Assembly: GCF_001570485.1 (NCBI RefSeq)
Contig: NZ_BCTA01000023.1
Span: 1-64,000, forward strand
Origin: Mycolicibacterium novocastrense
GTDB lineage: Bacteria; Actinomycetota; Actinomycetes; Mycobacteriales; Mycobacteriaceae
DNA length: 64,000 nucleotides
Reading direction: 5' to 3'
The position numbers and the translations under genes were made by a program. Of the stretch, positions 63,126 to 64,000 are shown one piece after another. Numbering within the stretch: the stretch's first letter is position 1; each line of letters begins with the position of its first letter. The notes below the pieces were generated by a model. That model was given only the letters and a program-made list of their open reading frames with translations. It was not told the DNA's origin and did no database searches.

Positions 63126-64000
63126 GTGGACCTCAAGGGGTTGTTCCAGTCGTGGCCGGTGTACCGCCAGCTCACGGGTCCGGACCGGTTGGGGCGCGGC
63201 CACGCCGCCCAGTCCAAGCGCTCGGTCGAGTTGACCCCGCGCACCGTCGACGCCGACCGGGTCGCGTACTCCGTATGCCCGTACTGCGCGGTCGGGTGCG
63301 CGCAGAAGGTGTACGTCAAGGATGAGAAGGTCATCCAGATCGAGGGCAACCCCGACAGTCCGGTCTCGCGAGGTCGCCTGTGCCCCAAGGGATCTGCGAG
63401 CAAGCAGCTCGTCACCGGCCCGCAACGGCTGACCAAGGTGCGCTACCGCCCGCCGTACGCCACCGAGTGGCAGGAGATCAATCTCGACACCGCGATGGAC
63501 ATGGTCGCCGACCGGGTCCTCGACGCGCGGGAGAAGGGCTGGCAGCAGTTCGACGCCGACCGCAACACGCTGCGCCGCACCATGGGCATCGCGAGCCTGG
63601 GCGGAGCGACGCTGGACAACGAAGAGAACTACCTGATCAAGAAGCTGTTCACCGCCTTGGGAGCATTACAGATCGAGAACCAGGCGCGTATTTGACACAG
63701 CGCCACGGTTCCCGGTCTGGGAGCCTCCTTCGGTCGCGGCGGGGCGACGGATTACCAGCAAGACCTCGCCAACTCGGACTTCATAGTGATCATGGGGTCG
63801 AACATGGCCGAGGCCCATCCCGTCGGTTTTCAGTGGGTGGTCGAGGCCAAGGCGCGCGGCGCCAAGGTCGTGCACATCGACCCGCGGTTCACCCGTACCA
63901 GCGCGCTGGCCGATCGGCACCTCACGCTGCGGGCGGGCAGTGACATCGCCTTCCTCGGCGGCGTCATCAACTACATCCTGAGCAACGACCTCGACTTCCG
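63126..64000 (+). CDS. fdhA: Selenocysteine-containing formate dehydrogenase alpha subunit (partial, runs off window)
   Basis: GTG at 63126 with AAGGAGG upstream. N-terminal 4Fe-4S motif CPYCAVGCAQKVYVKD then RLCPKG. An in-frame TGA at 63693-63695 is codon 190; the flanks read ENQARI-Sec-HSATVPGLGASFGRG, as in FdhN/FdhO enzymes (NQARV-Sec-HGPTVA). Downstream the frame continues ANSDFIVIMGSNMAEAHPVG and VHIDPRFTRTSALADRHLTL to the edge. It oxidises formate to CO2 at a Mo/W-bis-MGD centre. No twin-arginine signal is seen, unlike E. coli FdnG. Confidence 0.95.
63707..63725 (+). promoter_or_regulatory. SECIS element of fdhA
   Basis: GGTTCCC (63707-63713) pairs with GGGAGCC (63719-63725), 7 bp with one G-T wobble, closing a GGTCT loop (63714-63718). 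GGTCT is the apical loop of the E. coli fdhF SECIS. Its first base is nt 22 counted from the U of UGA, the same offset as I recall in fdhF. Confidence 0.85.

Noticed and set aside
63693..63695. fdhA as a pseudogene truncated by a nonsense TGA
   Set aside because: The TGA is at the conserved Sec site, is followed by a SECIS-like hairpin, and full sel machinery is nearby.

Overview
The window looks like chromosomal DNA of a fast-growing mycobacterium (Mycolicibacterium-type). It is GC-rich with strong G/C third-position bias. It carries menJ, grcC-type prenyl synthase, YrbE permeases, mycolic-acid cyclopropane-synthase paralogues, many TetR regulators and a mycofactocin-type SDR. From memory, the order menJ / prenyl synthase / htpX / gpsA / flavin monooxygenase / yajQ matches the Rv0559c-Rv0566c neighbourhood of M. 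tuberculosis. No database search was possible, so family names rest on motifs and recall.

Layout. 0-12.6 kb: core genes for menaquinone modification, isoprenoids, membrane proteolysis and glycerolipids, plus an orphan yrbEA/yrbEB pair, yajQ and tRNA-Tyr. 12.6-31.4 kb: an accessory catabolic island (three TetR regulators, CMD-fold protein, two SDRs, carotenoid oxygenase, Baeyer-Villiger monooxygenase, alpha/beta hydrolases, amidohydrolase, Rieske oxygenase, PhyH-type dioxygenase, FAD oxidase). It also holds a frameshifted APC permease next to the shrunken relic of a second permease. 31.6-40.6 kb: a carbon-metabolism block with a tandem 'eukaryotic-type' phosphofructokinase, an acyltransferase and an acyltransferase stub, L-lactate dehydrogenase, a frameshifted SLC13-like transporter and a frameshifted GH65 enzyme. 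40.7-46.8 kb: lipid genes, including a KasA-like synthase whose catalytic Cys is Asp, two SAM-dependent fatty-acid cyclopropane-synthase paralogues, and a membrane protein with a degenerate kinase-like domain. 46.9-54.3 kb: aldehyde and quinone dehydrogenases, a P450, a collagen-like secreted protein, a repeat-rich spacer, and a Ser/Thr kinase fused to a periplasmic solute-binding domain.

54.4-64 kb holds the clearest system: complete selenocysteine machinery. selD (minus), tRNA-Sec with a UCA anticodon (plus), then overlapping selA-selB (plus) are followed about 3 kb later by a formate dehydrogenase alpha subunit. That gene is interrupted by an in-frame UGA in the invariant NQAR-Sec-H context. 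Immediately after the UGA is a 7-bp hairpin with a GGTCT loop that fits a bacterial SECIS element. The parts work together: SelD makes selenophosphate, SelA converts Ser-tRNA-Sec to Sec-tRNA-Sec, and SelB binds the hairpin and delivers it at the UGA. The fdh gene runs off the right edge.

Three coding frameshifts (near 29,060, 37,625 and 38,435) fall within 10 kb. They may be real decay or consensus errors and are flagged as such.
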